This document shows positions 63,772 to 64,000 of a stretch of DNA of 64,000 nucleotides, piece after piece (the first letter of the stretch is position 1; the number at the start of each line of letters is the position of its first letter). A program made the translations under genes and the position numbers. Source of the DNA: Ga0077536 sp035325705 (GTDB lineage: Bacteria > Pseudomonadota > Gammaproteobacteria > Ga0077536); contig DAOKZI010000020.1 in NCBI GenBank assembly GCA_035325705.1, forward strand, positions 1 through 64,000, in the 5' to 3' direction. The notes under the pieces are model-generated. The model saw nothing but the letters and a program-made list of their open reading frames with translations. It did not search any database and was not told the DNA's origin.

Positions 63772-64000
63772 GCCGCGGCGCTTTCGTAAAATCCTTCCCG
63801 GGCTTACACGCCGCTTAATCTAGCCACGGAGGACACGGAGGGCACGGAGAGGAAAACCGATTGGGCGGGGCACTGCAACGCCTGTGCAATTCTTCCGTGT
63901 TCTCGGCGGCAGCGCTTTGTAGCTTGTAGCCCGGATTCCGCTGCGCTTCTTCCGGGCTACAAGAAGGGAGCCGCGCAGCGCTTTCGTAGCCCGGGTGCAG
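63772..64000. repeat. Family A and B repeats at the right end
   Basis: Family A forward copy at 63817-63852 (AATCTAGCCACGGAGGACAC with GGAGGGCACGGAG), a degenerate reverse copy at 63891-63910, a family B unit with both arms (GTAGCCCGGATTCCGCTGCG, TTCCGGGCTAC) at 63926-63962, and the start of another B unit at 63986 running off the window. Confidence 0.85.

Overview
The window is a high-GC chromosomal segment of a Gram-negative bacterium, most likely a beta- or gammaproteobacterium. That placement rests on gene order and gene types: an aminotransferase-hom-thrC-(RpfE-like)-recJ run, prfB-lysS with a programmed frameshift, aceE-aceF with a two-lipoyl E2, a bufferin-type metallophore cluster, and abundant dispersed intergenic palindromes. 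No rRNA or tRNA gene, CRISPR array, transposase or integrase was recognised.

Layout. 0-11 kb holds core metabolism: the 3' end of a glycolate oxidase GlcD-type gene, a class I polyphosphate kinase 2, tldD, and a tightly packed aminotransferase/hom/thrC/RpfE-like/recJ operon. 11-15 kb holds a DHH phosphoesterase, a cupin and an Atm1-type ABC exporter.

15-35.5 kb is a catabolic island. It contains five subunits that match, in order and approximate size, the ATP-dependent acetophenone carboxylase of Aromatoleum (two HyuA-like subunits, a small zinc subunit, a HyuB-like subunit and a ~30 kDa subunit). These are followed by an acyl-CoA ligase, an SDR, a MaoC hydratase, a BadI/MenB-type crotonase, an acyl-CoA dehydrogenase, a MalT/LAL-type LuxR regulator, an HMG-CoA-synthase-like/DUF35 fusion protein, a thiolase and a second acyl-CoA dehydrogenase. 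The inferred logic is ketone + bicarbonate + ATP to a beta-keto acid, CoA activation, hydrolytic or thiolytic C-C cleavage, then beta-oxidation. The substrate cannot be read from the sequence; the crotonase type suggests a cyclic ketone as one possibility.

35.5-44 kb holds a CsbD stress protein and a small lipoprotein, a LysR/cupin divergent pair, a DUF1330 protein, a DksA-type zinc-finger protein with a tandem duplication at its 3' end, prfB-lysS, and a three-gene bufferin cluster (precursor with four EGxCG motifs, DUF692 enzyme, DUF2063 partner). 44-56 kb holds a degenerate GGDEF-EAL protein with a CRP-like palindrome upstream, argG, an aceE-aceF-nudix-hydrolase operon, and an M17 aminopeptidase. 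56.5-62.6 kb is a seven-gene minus-strand operon (PrpD family, membrane protein, exported protein, LOG, two HAD phosphatases, two exported proteins), with four 4-base start/stop overlaps among its first five genes. The window ends with an exported hydratase-like protein and more repeats.

At least three dispersed repeat families fill the core intergenic regions, but none was seen between about 11.1 and 37.7 kb. That interval also separates recJ from prfB-lysS, which are neighbours in many related genomes. Together with a visibly lower GC content by eye, this suggests the catabolic island was acquired.
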